6,295 bases of DNA, from positions 1 through 6,295 of the forward strand of contig JAJZXP010000114.1 in assembly GCA_021806345.1 (NCBI GenBank), in the 5' to 3' direction. Each line of letters opens with the position of its first letter. Position 1 is the first letter of the stretch. The notes below the pieces were generated by a model, which did not search any database, had not been told where the DNA came from, and was given only the letters and a program-made list of their open reading frames with translations. This document shows positions 1 through 5,888 of this stretch, piece by piece. The stretch is from Thermoplasmata archaeon (GTDB lineage Archaea > Thermoplasmatota > Thermoplasmata > Thermoplasmatales > Thermoplasmataceae). The translations under genes and the position numbers were made by a program.

Positions 1-1
1 A

Positions 2-541
2 ATTGCCGTGTCACAGTATCTTACCTTTGGTTTAATGGCTTATGTCCTTGCACCCATAGAATTTCCAGGTAGCACAACTGACGAGTTAATCATTTTCATT
101 GCCATGTTGGGTGCTTCAATTGGGGGGTTTTTTGCTGTTCCATTAATTTCAAGAGGAACAAAATCTTACACCCTCTTTTCCTTCTTTTTCGGCACTCTAA
201 CAATGGTCGTGATACTCCTACTGCTTCCTTATCTTTCCAACATGGTAATATTCCTACCACTTCTCTTCGCAAATATGTTCGCAAGCGAATTTGCATACGC
301 GTCCAGATCGGTTCTTGAGCCAGAACTTTATGGAACCAATGTGAGATCCACATCCATAGGATTAACCAGATTGTGGCCCATGATCGCCTATCCACTGTTC
401 ACATACTACACATCATCCCTAAACTTGGAGGATTTTCTGTTGATAAATCTCATATTGTGGAGTATTGGATTTGCAGCAACAATAGTCTGGTTTTTGCATG
501 GTATAGAAACTAAGAACATGAGCCTGGAATACAACCTTTAA
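2..541 (+). CDS. MFS transporter, C-terminal half (5' end outside window)
   Basis: This is the C-terminal part of a membrane transporter of the major facilitator superfamily, closest in motifs to the sugar/metabolite:H+ symporter group. The frame is open to the left edge. The GTG at position 8 is very probably internal, since a whole MFS protein would need about 200 more residues upstream. Counting from that GTG, hydrophobic segments lie near residues 1-17, 27-47, 54-74, 79-97, 117-137 and 143-165, which fits helices 7 to 12. Between helices 10 and 11 is PELYGTNVRSTSIG (105-118), matching the PE-x-x-x-x-x-x-R-x-x-x-x-G pattern of the family. The tail GIETKNMSLE (165-174) resembles the sugar-porter PETKGxSLEE signature. 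The gene ends with tandem stops TAATAA. Substrate cannot be told from this half; sugars, organic acids or aromatic acids are all possible. It is separated from the operon downstream by 361 bp and a hairpin, so it is probably a separate unit. Confidence 0.85.
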   Translation: MAVSQYLTFGLMAYVLAPIEFPGSTTDELIIFIAMLGASIGGFFAVPLISRGTKSYTLFSFFFGTLTMVVILLLLPYLSNMVIFLPLLFANMFASEFAYASRSVLEPELYGTNVRSTSIGLTRLWPMIAYPLFTYYTSSLNLEDFLLINLILWSIGFAATIVWFLHGIETKNMSLEYNL

Positions 542-542
542 T

Positions 543-590
543 AACAAAATTTTTTCGCTTCTGAAATAGAAGAGGTATAATTTTGTTTTA
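543..590 (+). terminator. Imperfect hairpin with U-rich ends after the MFS gene; likely terminator
   Basis: Directly after the stop, AACAAAATT (543-551) is perfectly complementary to AATTTTGTT (579-587). Nested inside, CTTCT (558-562) pairs with AGAAG (568-572) around the 5-nt loop GAAAT. The two 6-nt stretches between these stems face each other and add three pairs (553-577, 555-575 as a wobble, 556-574). The result is a 45-base structure with 17 of 20 positions paired. T6 (550-555) and TTTTGTTTT (581-589) supply the oligo-T typical of archaeal termination. The pairing is seen directly; the terminator role is inferred from position and T content. Confidence 0.55.
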
Positions 591-635
591 GAAATTACTT
601 TTGAGCCATAATGATGGGTAATTATTAGCAGAAAC

Positions 636-801
636 ATGGTTTTCACAAAACTTTAGCAATTAGAAACACCTATCTGTAACGGCGAACACTCAAATTGTAC
701 CAAGACAACTGGAGATTGCCAAAATGCAGAATCTTGCAAAAAGATGCATCCATCAAGCGAATTACTGGTATTGTACAGGGTGTCATATTGAGTTCCAATA
801 A
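636..801 (+). pseudogene. Decayed small Cys-rich (zinc-ribbon-like) reading frame
   Basis: From ATG 636 the frame reads MVFTKL, then an amber TAG (654-656), then continues QLETPICNGEHSNC and on to MHPSSE at 744-761. It carries Cys at codons 675, 696, 717 and 735. It then runs to a TGA at 789. If one T is dropped at 762/763 the frame continues as YWYCTGCHIEFQ and ends at TAA 799-801, adding a CxxC pair (Cys codons 772 and 781). A Cys cluster followed by Tyr-Trp-Tyr-Cys-x-x-Cys looks like a small zinc-binding protein of about 54 residues. With one nonsense codon and one frameshift it is best read as a pseudogene, though sequencing error or chance cannot be excluded. There is no clear ribosome-binding site before ATG 636. 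I do not recognise the family. Confidence 0.3.
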
Positions 802-840
802 TTTACTTCAAAGGTTAATCGAGATTAGAAAAAAATAGGC

Positions 841-853
841 ACTTCGATGAAGT
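841..853. repeat. Short inverted repeat upstream of the operon promoter
   Basis: ACTTC-GAT-GAAGT is a perfect 5-bp dyad with a 3-bp spacer, centred about 35 bp upstream of the TATA-like element. The position would suit an activator or regulator site. It is short enough to occur by chance, so it is recorded as a weak candidate only. Confidence 0.2.
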
Positions 854-864
854 CATGGGGGATA

Positions 865-889
865 AGAAGAGGATAAGTCTATAATACAT
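865..889 (+). promoter_or_regulatory. Candidate archaeal promoter (BRE/TATA) for the operon
   Basis: A purine-rich stretch AGAAGAGGATAAG (865-877) is followed by TCTATAATACAT (878-889), resembling a BRE plus TATA box. It is the best such element in the 361-bp gap, and the downstream gene has no Shine-Dalgarno sequence, as in leaderless archaeal transcripts. The TATA centre (about 883) is 20 bp from ATG 903 and 35 bp from ATG 918. The usual 25-27 bp would put the transcription start near 908-910, so the fit to either start codon is imperfect. Confidence 0.4.
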
Positions 890-901
890 AATTGGCAATT
901 A
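889..901. promoter_or_regulatory. 13-bp perfect palindrome between TATA element and start codon
   Basis: TAATTG-G-CAATTA is an exact inverted repeat with 6-bp arms around a single central base. It abuts the TATA-like element and ends 2 bp before ATG 903. A dimeric DNA-binding protein here would block polymerase entry, so it is a plausible repressor operator. The symmetry is directly visible; the role is inferred. Confidence 0.4.
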
Positions 902-902
902 C

Positions 903-2090
903 ATGAGTGTAGTTATTATGGCAGCGATCGAAGATATAATTAACAATTATGAAAGATTTAGGAGGGATGTTCTTAACATGCAAGCTTCAGAAAACTTCCT
1001 TTGCTCCCACGTAAGAATGGCGCTGGGAAGCGATCTGGCTGGTAGATATTCTCATATTATGCCTGATGGCCGGAATGCATATGGCGGAACATCAATGATA
1101 GAGGAAATATTCAAAGAATCAGAACAAAATATCAAAACTCTGTACTCTGCTAAATATGCTGAAATTAGGCCAATAGGTGGTCATATTGCTGCAGAAATAT
1201 CGATCTTAAGCACAATGAAAAAAGGAGAAAGTCTGATGGCCATTTCCGAGGAAAATGGTGGCTATACGGGTTATCTACAGGCATATATACCAGATATGTT
1301 TGGTTTAAAATATGAAGAAATTCCATACAATTCAGACGCTCAGGAGATAAATTACGATGATTTTTCAAAAAAAATAAAGGAAGTCAACCCATCAGTCGTC
1401 ATTTTGGGGCAGTCATTCATCGTAAAGCATTATGATCTTAAGCGCGTTCGGGAAATTTGTGATGAGGTCGGAGCCAAACTTATTTACGATGGTTCACACG
1501 TAATGGGTCTAATTGCAGGCAAAAAATTCCAGAAGGATGCACTGCAATACTCTCATATACTTTTAGGATCCACTCATAAAACATTCTTTGGCCCGCAGGG
1601 AGGCATAATTCTCACAAACGACTCTGATCTGCAACAAAAAATATCAGAAAATGTGGTTTGGAAAACTATGGACAACTATCACGTCAACAGGGTAGCTGCA
1701 TTGGGAATCGCCGCGTCAGACATGATCAAGTTTGGAGAGCAATATGCGGGGTGGATTGTATCGAACACCTATACTCTTGCCAGAGCACTATCGGACAACG
1801 GAATCGAGGTAAAGTTTGCTCCCTGGTACTCGGAAAGTCACCAGATACTGCTTTCCAGAACAAATTTTGAGAAATATGGGGACTTTAGAACAATAAGTAA
1901 GAAATTAGGAAACAACAGAATAATAGTTGACACAGAAGGAAGGATTGGAACGGCAGAGATAACAAGATACGGGTTGACGGATATGAACCAGCTTGGAGAG
2001 GTTTTATCGGACGCCATAAAAGGTAAGGATGTTAGAAGCAGAGTTACAGACGTATTGAGGAATAGCGCAGTTAGATATTGTAGAGGGTGA
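903..2090 (+). CDS. SHMT (GlyA)-family PLP enzyme lacking canonical folate-site residues
   Basis: A 395-residue fold-type I PLP enzyme of the serine hydroxymethyltransferase family, slightly shorter than the usual 410-430. PLP-site features are present: QASENF (27-32; LIASENF in SHMT), D196 and H199 in YDGSHVMGLIAG, the Schiff-base lysine K226 in STHKTFFGP, and the substrate-carboxylate Arg in EGRIGTAEITRYG. Residues tied to folate chemistry differ. YAEGYPG is replaced by YSHIMPD, so the catalytic Glu aligns with H51. GGHLTHG becomes GGYTGY (119-124), replacing the ring-stacking His. The NKNxxPxDP folate loop before the final Arg motif is missing, shortened to NNRIIVDTEG. GPRGG is GPQGG. I infer a folate-independent relative, perhaps an aldolase on a beta-hydroxy amino acid; a divergent SHMT using another pterin is the alternative. 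ATG 918 is an alternative start. No Shine-Dalgarno precedes either, so translation may be leaderless. It is the first gene of the operon. Confidence 0.8.
   Translation: MSVVIMAAIEDIINNYERFRRDVLNMQASENFLCSHVRMALGSDLAGRYSHIMPDGRNAYGGTSMIEEIFKESEQNIKTLYSAKYAEIRPIGGHIAAEISILSTMKKGESLMAISEENGGYTGYLQAYIPDMFGLKYEEIPYNSDAQEINYDDFSKKIKEVNPSVVILGQSFIVKHYDLKRVREICDEVGAKLIYDGSHVMGLIAGKKFQKDALQYSHILLGSTHKTFFGPQGGIILTNDSDLQQKISENVVWKTMDNYHVNRVAALGIAASDMIKFGEQYAGWIVSNTYTLARALSDNGIEVKFAPWYSESHQILLSRTNFEKYGDFRTISKKLGNNRIIVDTEGRIGTAEITRYGLTDMNQLGEVLSDAIKGKDVRSRVTDVLRNSAVRYCRG
2083..2090 (+). promoter_or_regulatory. Ribosome-binding site for the CBS gene
   Basis: GAGGGTGA contains GGTGA, complementary to the archaeal 16S rRNA 3' tail, 4 nt before ATG 2095. 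It includes the TGA stop of the upstream gene, so termination and reinitiation are probably coupled. Confidence 0.6.
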
Positions 2091-2094
2091 AAAA

Positions 2095-3192
2095 ATGAAT
2101 GTTGAAGAAATAATGACTAAGAAGCCAATGACAATAGATCAGGAAATGAATGTATCCCTGGCAATGAACAGGATGAGCGAGGGAAGAATCGCACAACTTC
2201 CAGTTGTTTTAAAGGACAGATATGTTGGAATGATTTCTTACAGGGACCTAGTAAGGAAAAAAAGCATACACTTGAATTCCAAAATAAGGAATTATGTTGT
2301 TCGAGCACCGGAACTGGAAAGAGACAACTCAATTGAGGAAGCATTAAATCTAATTCGAGAAAGCGCAATCGGAGCACTCCCAGTCGTTGAGAAGGAAAGG
2401 GTAGTGGGATTGGTTTCAAGAACAGATATAGTCAAAAATCTTACAGAATTCCCTGAGATTTCAAAAATGAAATCATTTGAGATAATGAACGAGTCTTACT
2501 CTGTAAGCGATAGCGATGAAATCGAAAACATTTTGGAAGTTATGAGGAGTCATGACACAGAGGCTTCCCCTGTTGTTGACAAAGAGAAAAGGGTTATTGG
2601 CCTTCTCAGGGTTCAAAATATTTTGGAGTATGAACTCAAGACAAGGGAAAGGGTGAGAAAGGGAGATTTTTCTGGGGAGAAAGAGCACGTGGAAATAGAC
2701 ATTCGTTCCATAATGGAAGAACCCGTTTTTTCAATGGAGGATGATGATCTCGTTGAAGCAAGTAATCTTATGGTTACAAATCATCTTCACGAAATTGCAA
2801 TATGCGATAAAAGTCACAGAATATCCGGGATACTTGGAATAGACGACATAATAAACTCATTATGGAATGCATCAAGCGCTTCGGGGATGCTGGTTAATGT
2901 TTCCGGACTTGGAACAGGAGACAGTGATATCTACGCAATAATATACTCCATGACGGAAAAATTCACTGAAAGATTCTCAAGAATTGCAAATCTCAGCAAT
3001 GGAAGTCTGAATATCCACGTAGTGAAGCACCACAGTGAGGATGGAAAGATAAAATATTCAGTCAGAACAAGACTTCTTGCAAGGAAGGTGAACATGACTG
3101 TGAGTTATTCAGGATGGAATTTCGGTAAAGTCATGTCTGAGATTTTTGACGTATATGAAAAGAGGTCAAAAAAGGAGCTGAACAAAGATTGA
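2095..3192 (+). CDS. Four-CBS-domain protein with C-terminal HPF/RaiA-like domain
   Basis: A soluble 365-residue protein with four CBS domains, about residues 1-57, 62-116, 125-180 and 200-257, forming two Bateman modules. Each ends in the usual motif: GMISYRD (45-51), GLVSRTD (105-111), GLLRVQN (169-175) and GILGIDD (245-251). CBS pairs commonly bind AMP, ATP or SAM. The ribose-binding Asp is kept in domains 1, 2 and 4 but is Asn in domain 3. Residues 265-360 are not CBS. Their predicted order is strand (266-271), helix (276-297), strand (304-311), strand (319-328), strand (332-338), helix (342-358), the beta-alpha-beta-beta-beta-alpha order of HPF/RaiA (S30AE) ribosome-hibernation proteins, ending in the basic KRSKKELNK. 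I infer a nucleotide-sensing protein that acts on ribosomes or RNA. It starts 4 nt after the SHMT-like gene and overlaps tldD by 4 nt. CBS assignment is firm; the HPF-like call rests on pattern only. Confidence 0.85.
   Translation: MNVEEIMTKKPMTIDQEMNVSLAMNRMSEGRIAQLPVVLKDRYVGMISYRDLVRKKSIHLNSKIRNYVVRAPELERDNSIEEALNLIRESAIGALPVVEKERVVGLVSRTDIVKNLTEFPEISKMKSFEIMNESYSVSDSDEIENILEVMRSHDTEASPVVDKEKRVIGLLRVQNILEYELKTRERVRKGDFSGEKEHVEIDIRSIMEEPVFSMEDDDLVEASNLMVTNHLHEIAICDKSHRISGILGIDDIINSLWNASSASGMLVNVSGLGTGDSDIYAIIYSMTEKFTERFSRIANLSNGSLNIHVVKHHSEDGKIKYSVRTRLLARKVNMTVSYSGWNFGKVMSEIFDVYEKRSKKELNKD
3171..3177 (+). promoter_or_regulatory. Ribosome-binding site supporting the TTG start of tldD
   Basis: AAAGGAG contains AGGAG and lies 11 nt before TTG 3189. 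The first in-frame ATG (3207) would be 29 nt away and has no Shine-Dalgarno of its own, so this site favours the TTG start that overlaps the CBS stop codon. Confidence 0.5.
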
Positions 3193-4577
3193 GTATTCTC
3201 GAGTCAATGGACAGGATTTTAGATATGGCCAGCAAAGTGTCCAAATACTGCGAAGTGAGATACATGGAATCAAGTTCCATTAAATCGGCCATGAGGAATT
3301 CTGAATTTATGGGGGAAGAAAGGTCATCAGAAGAGGGAATTGCCATCAGGATGCTGAACAATTCAATTTCCATGGGATATATCTCCAGCAATGAGTCAGA
3401 TAAAGTAAAGACCATTATCGACCAGTTGGAAAAGCGGAGCAAGTTACCGGGAAGAAACAAACTAGATGATTCCGGAGGAGTAATAGACAAGTGGGAAGCC
3501 ACTGGAAAAAGAAAGGTTGACGATTTCGACGAATCAGAGAGATTGGATCTTCTTAAGACTAATGATTCCACGATGAAAGAACACGAAGTGTCTGTCAGAC
3601 TTAATGTATTTTTCCACAGGAAGACTGACGGGATATTCATGAATTCAACAGGTTCTCAGATAGACTCCGACTTTTCAAGAATCGGATATTTTATGATTGG
3701 GGGATACAAGAATGGTGAAAATTTTGAACAGATATACCGTCAGTTCGGTACAACAGGAGGAATAGATGCATTCGAATCACTGAAAGTAAACCAAAATATT
3801 GAAGATTCTACAAAGAATCTCAGTAAGATAAGTGCATCAAAGGCAACGAAGCCTGGAATATATGATGTTGTAATAGGTCCAGAAATTGCTGGCATCGTTG
3901 CGCATGAGTCATGTGGCCATCCTACTGAATGGGACAGGATAATAGGAAGAGAGGGTTCCCTGGCAGGTGAATCTTTCTTAACTGGAAAACCGCTTCCATT
4001 TAAGATTGGTTCGGAAGTAGTCAGCGTAATAGATGATCCAACAATCAGGGGAAGTTATGGTTTTTATAAGTACGATGATGAGGGAATAAAATCCAGAAAA
4101 CGATATCTTTACAAAAATGGAATGACATCCGAGTTTATACAAAGCAGAGAAAGTGCTTCCAGAATGGGTGTAGCACCAAATGGAGGTGGCAGGACTTCAT
4201 CATGGGATAGGGAACCTTTGGCCAGAATGAGTACAACATACATAGAACCGGGAGAATTTCAGTTTGGGGAACTTGTTGAGGGCATAAAAGATGGCATTTT
4301 CATCAAGACATATACAGAATGGAATATTGATGACATAAGGTTCAATGAGAAATATGTTGGCAGCGAAGCATATCTCATTAAAAATGGAAAATTGGGTGAA
4401 TTGGTCAAAAGGCCAGCAATTGAAATCAACACTGTCAAATTTTATTCCTCAGTCGACGCAATTTCAAATGAATTGGAATTCTCAGCAGGAACCTGCGGAA
4501 AAGGCGATCCGGAACAGGGTGTGGACACATGGATGGGGGGTCCAAGCGTTAGATTGAGGAAGATCAGGATCACTTGA
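3189..4577 (+). CDS. tldD: TldD metallopeptidase, catalytic subunit
   Basis: The zinc-bearing subunit of the cytosolic TldD/TldE peptidase, which in E. coli matures microcin B17 and degrades CcdA and appears to act on unfolded peptides drawn into the complex. At 462 residues it is close to the E. coli length (481). The active site HESCGH (239-244) fits HExxxH, with H239 and H244 as zinc ligands and E240 as general base; C436 in GTCGKGD matches the third ligand, Cys454 in E. coli. Flanking GIYDVVIGPEIAGIVA and PTEWDR are also typical. The N-terminal domain begins with the expected CEVRYMES region, and no break is seen. The start is taken as TTG 3189, whose TTGA overlaps the TGA of the CBS gene; ATG 3207 is the alternative and would remove six residues. 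The partner gene pmbA follows after 9 nt. The physiological substrate in archaea is unknown; general peptide turnover is inferred. Confidence 0.93.
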   Translation: MSILESMDRILDMASKVSKYCEVRYMESSSIKSAMRNSEFMGEERSSEEGIAIRMLNNSISMGYISSNESDKVKTIIDQLEKRSKLPGRNKLDDSGGVIDKWEATGKRKVDDFDESERLDLLKTNDSTMKEHEVSVRLNVFFHRKTDGIFMNSTGSQIDSDFSRIGYFMIGGYKNGENFEQIYRQFGTTGGIDAFESLKVNQNIEDSTKNLSKISASKATKPGIYDVVIGPEIAGIVAHESCGHPTEWDRIIGREGSLAGESFLTGKPLPFKIGSEVVSVIDDPTIRGSYGFYKYDDEGIKSRKRYLYKNGMTSEFIQSRESASRMGVAPNGGGRTSSWDREPLARMSTTYIEPGEFQFGELVEGIKDGIFIKTYTEWNIDDIRFNEKYVGSEAYLIKNGKLGELVKRPAIEINTVKFYSSVDAISNELEFSAGTCGKGDPEQGVDTWMGGPSVRLRKIRIT

Positions 4578-4580
4578 GGA
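4575..4580 (+). promoter_or_regulatory. Ribosome-binding site for pmbA
   Basis: TGAGGA includes GAGG, 7 nt before ATG 4587, and overlaps the TGA stop of tldD. This implies coupled synthesis of the two partner subunits. Confidence 0.55.
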
Positions 4581-4586
4581 TTAAAA

Positions 4587-5888
4587 ATGGAAACAGAACA
4601 ACTAGTCAAATATATCGAAAACCTTGGTGCAGACTCTTTCGTAATAAGAAAGCTGGAATCAAAAATCGAACAGATAAGGTATTCAAACAACGAAGTTGAT
4701 CTCCGAAATTATTGGCTTCAGGAAAGTTTGAGCATATTCCTGAGTAAGGGGAAAAAGACATCTGAACTCAATCTGGATAGTGACAAAAACTTAGAAGACA
4801 AAATTGAAACAGCTTACAGGAAAATGTTACTGGGTGAAGACTCAAGCTCATTTCACGGGATAAACGACAGAAAATATCCGTCAATCAATAAGAAAATGAG
4901 TGTTAAAGACTCACCAGACCTAAACGAAATTGTCAACGAATGCATAAGAGGAGCTAAAGATGGTGGTGCCGAAAGGGTTACAGGATTGGCCTATCACTAC
5001 GAGACTGTAGATAGAATAGTTACACCATATAACAGTCATGAAGTAACTTATGACAGTCTTAACTTTGAAGTTCGGGCTTTCAACGGAGTTAACACAGGTC
5101 AGGAGGGAATTCACTGTGGTCCTGAAAGTGTAAATTTAACAAAATCCGCCTACGAAGCAGGAATAGAAGCTGGAAAGACTTCATCAATCAATGTCCCAGA
5201 CCTCTCCTTTGAAGAGGGAAATTATAACACAATTCTTTCTCCTTATGTTATTGGCAATATTTTTTCATATTGCGATTCACTCTTTTCAGCTTACAGCGTC
5301 AGATCCGGAATGAGTTATCTTGAATCCAATATTGGAAATAAGATAGCATCCAGCGAATTGACAATCACTGATGAGCCATTGAATACCACAGGTTCAAATT
5401 ATTGTCTGTTTGATGATGAAGGAACTCCAGCAATGAACAATACAATCATAGATCGGGGAACTTTGAAGACATTCCTCCATTCCTTTTCAACGGCCAAGGA
5501 GTATGGTGTTAAAACAACCGCCAATGCTGGAATAATTTCACCAGTTGCATTGCAACTCTCCATGTCTGCTGGAAGCAAATCCCTGAATGATATTATTGGA
5601 GAAACTAAAAACGGCCTATACATCAAAAATGCATGGTACACTAGATTTCAGGACAATCGCAACGCAGTCTTCTCTACAGTACCAAGGGATGGAATCTTTG
5701 TCATAAGAAATGGAGACATAGCAGGGCGTATCAAAAGTGTTAGAATAAGCGATTCCTTTGGAAAAATAATCAATAGCATAACAGAGACCTCAAAGGAAAG
5801 GAAAAATGTAAAGTTCTGGGAGGAGGTCAAGCCAAGCATAATGCCAAATGCTAAAATATTGGATTTGAGAGTTACCAAGGCATTTTAG
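4587..5888 (+). CDS. pmbA: TldE (PmbA) subunit of the TldD/TldE peptidase
   Basis: The non-catalytic partner of TldD. The two form a heterodimer in which TldE shapes the chamber but carries no zinc. The 433 residues are near the E. coli PmbA length (450). There is no HExxxH; the only HE (in SHEVTYD) is not followed by His at the right spacing. Family landmarks are CLFDDEGTPA (273-282), followed by the GTLKTFLHSFSTAKEYG region and TTANAG, and the C-terminal stretch DGIFVIRNGDIAGRIKSVRISDS, split here as DGIFVIRNGDI and KSVRISDS, like the GFLIENGEI and ITISGN blocks of PmbA. The usual glycine-rich GDFSGGASG preceding that block is diverged to AVFSTVPRDG. No signal peptide or membrane segment is present, as expected for a cytosolic enzyme. 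It is the last gene of the operon, and its TAG stop overlaps the end of the convergent aminopeptidase gene by 4 bp. Confidence 0.92.
   Translation: METEQLVKYIENLGADSFVIRKLESKIEQIRYSNNEVDLRNYWLQESLSIFLSKGKKTSELNLDSDKNLEDKIETAYRKMLLGEDSSSFHGINDRKYPSINKKMSVKDSPDLNEIVNECIRGAKDGGAERVTGLAYHYETVDRIVTPYNSHEVTYDSLNFEVRAFNGVNTGQEGIHCGPESVNLTKSAYEAGIEAGKTSSINVPDLSFEEGNYNTILSPYVIGNIFSYCDSLFSAYSVRSGMSYLESNIGNKIASSELTITDEPLNTTGSNYCLFDDEGTPAMNNTIIDRGTLKTFLHSFSTAKEYGVKTTANAGIISPVALQLSMSAGSKSLNDIIGETKNGLYIKNAWYTRFQDNRNAVFSTVPRDGIFVIRNGDIAGRIKSVRISDSFGKIINSITETSKERKNVKFWEEVKPSIMPNAKILDLRVTKAF

Larger units (their letters stand above)
542..902. other. 361-bp intergenic region between the MFS gene and the operon
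   Basis: No intact gene is visible on either strand. From left to right it holds the terminator-like hairpin (543-590), a stretch with nothing I can name (591-635), a broken Cys-rich reading frame (636-801), an A-rich stretch (about 820-837), a short dyad (841-853), a TATA-like element (878-887) and a 13-bp palindrome touching the start of the next gene (889-901). Open frames on the minus strand here run into the MFS gene antisense and have no recognisable content. Confidence 0.6.
903..5888 (+). other. Predicted four-gene operon: SHMT-like, CBS-HPF-like, tldD, pmbA
   Basis: Four genes on one strand are packed with junctions of 4 nt, a 4-nt overlap and 9 nt. No promoter or oligo-T terminator is apparent at the junctions. 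Each downstream gene has a ribosome-binding site within the end of the preceding gene, which suggests one transcript and translational coupling. The only visible promoter candidate lies before position 903. Co-transcription is inferred from spacing alone. Confidence 0.7.

Noticed and set aside
419..646. Minus-strand 75-codon frame with a CCC run
   Set aside because: Mostly antisense to the MFS gene, no ribosome-binding site or recognisable motif; a shadow frame.
654..656. The in-frame TAG as a pyrrolysine codon
   Set aside because: No pyl genes or PYLIS-like context are visible, and the same frame needs a second repair (frameshift), so decay is simpler.
636..801. The Cys/Ser/Thr-rich stretch as a RiPP precursor peptide for TldD/TldE, by analogy with microcin B17
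   Set aside because: No YcaO, dehydrogenase or other modification gene is in the window, the frame is broken, and the CxxC tail looks zinc-binding rather than like a leader-core peptide.
847..884. Two tiny frames (ATG 847 with 9 codons, ATG 855 with 9 codons) as leader peptides of the operon
   Set aside because: They lie upstream of or across the TATA-like element, have no ribosome-binding site and no run of a regulatory amino acid; frames this short are expected by chance.
3131..3640. Minus-strand 169-codon frame opposite tldD
   Set aside because: Ser/Leu-rich antisense translation of a clearly coding TldD N-terminus; no independent support.
5037..5057. SHEVTYD in PmbA as a second metal site
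   Set aside because: No His at the HExxxH or HExxH spacing; TldE subunits normally lack zinc.
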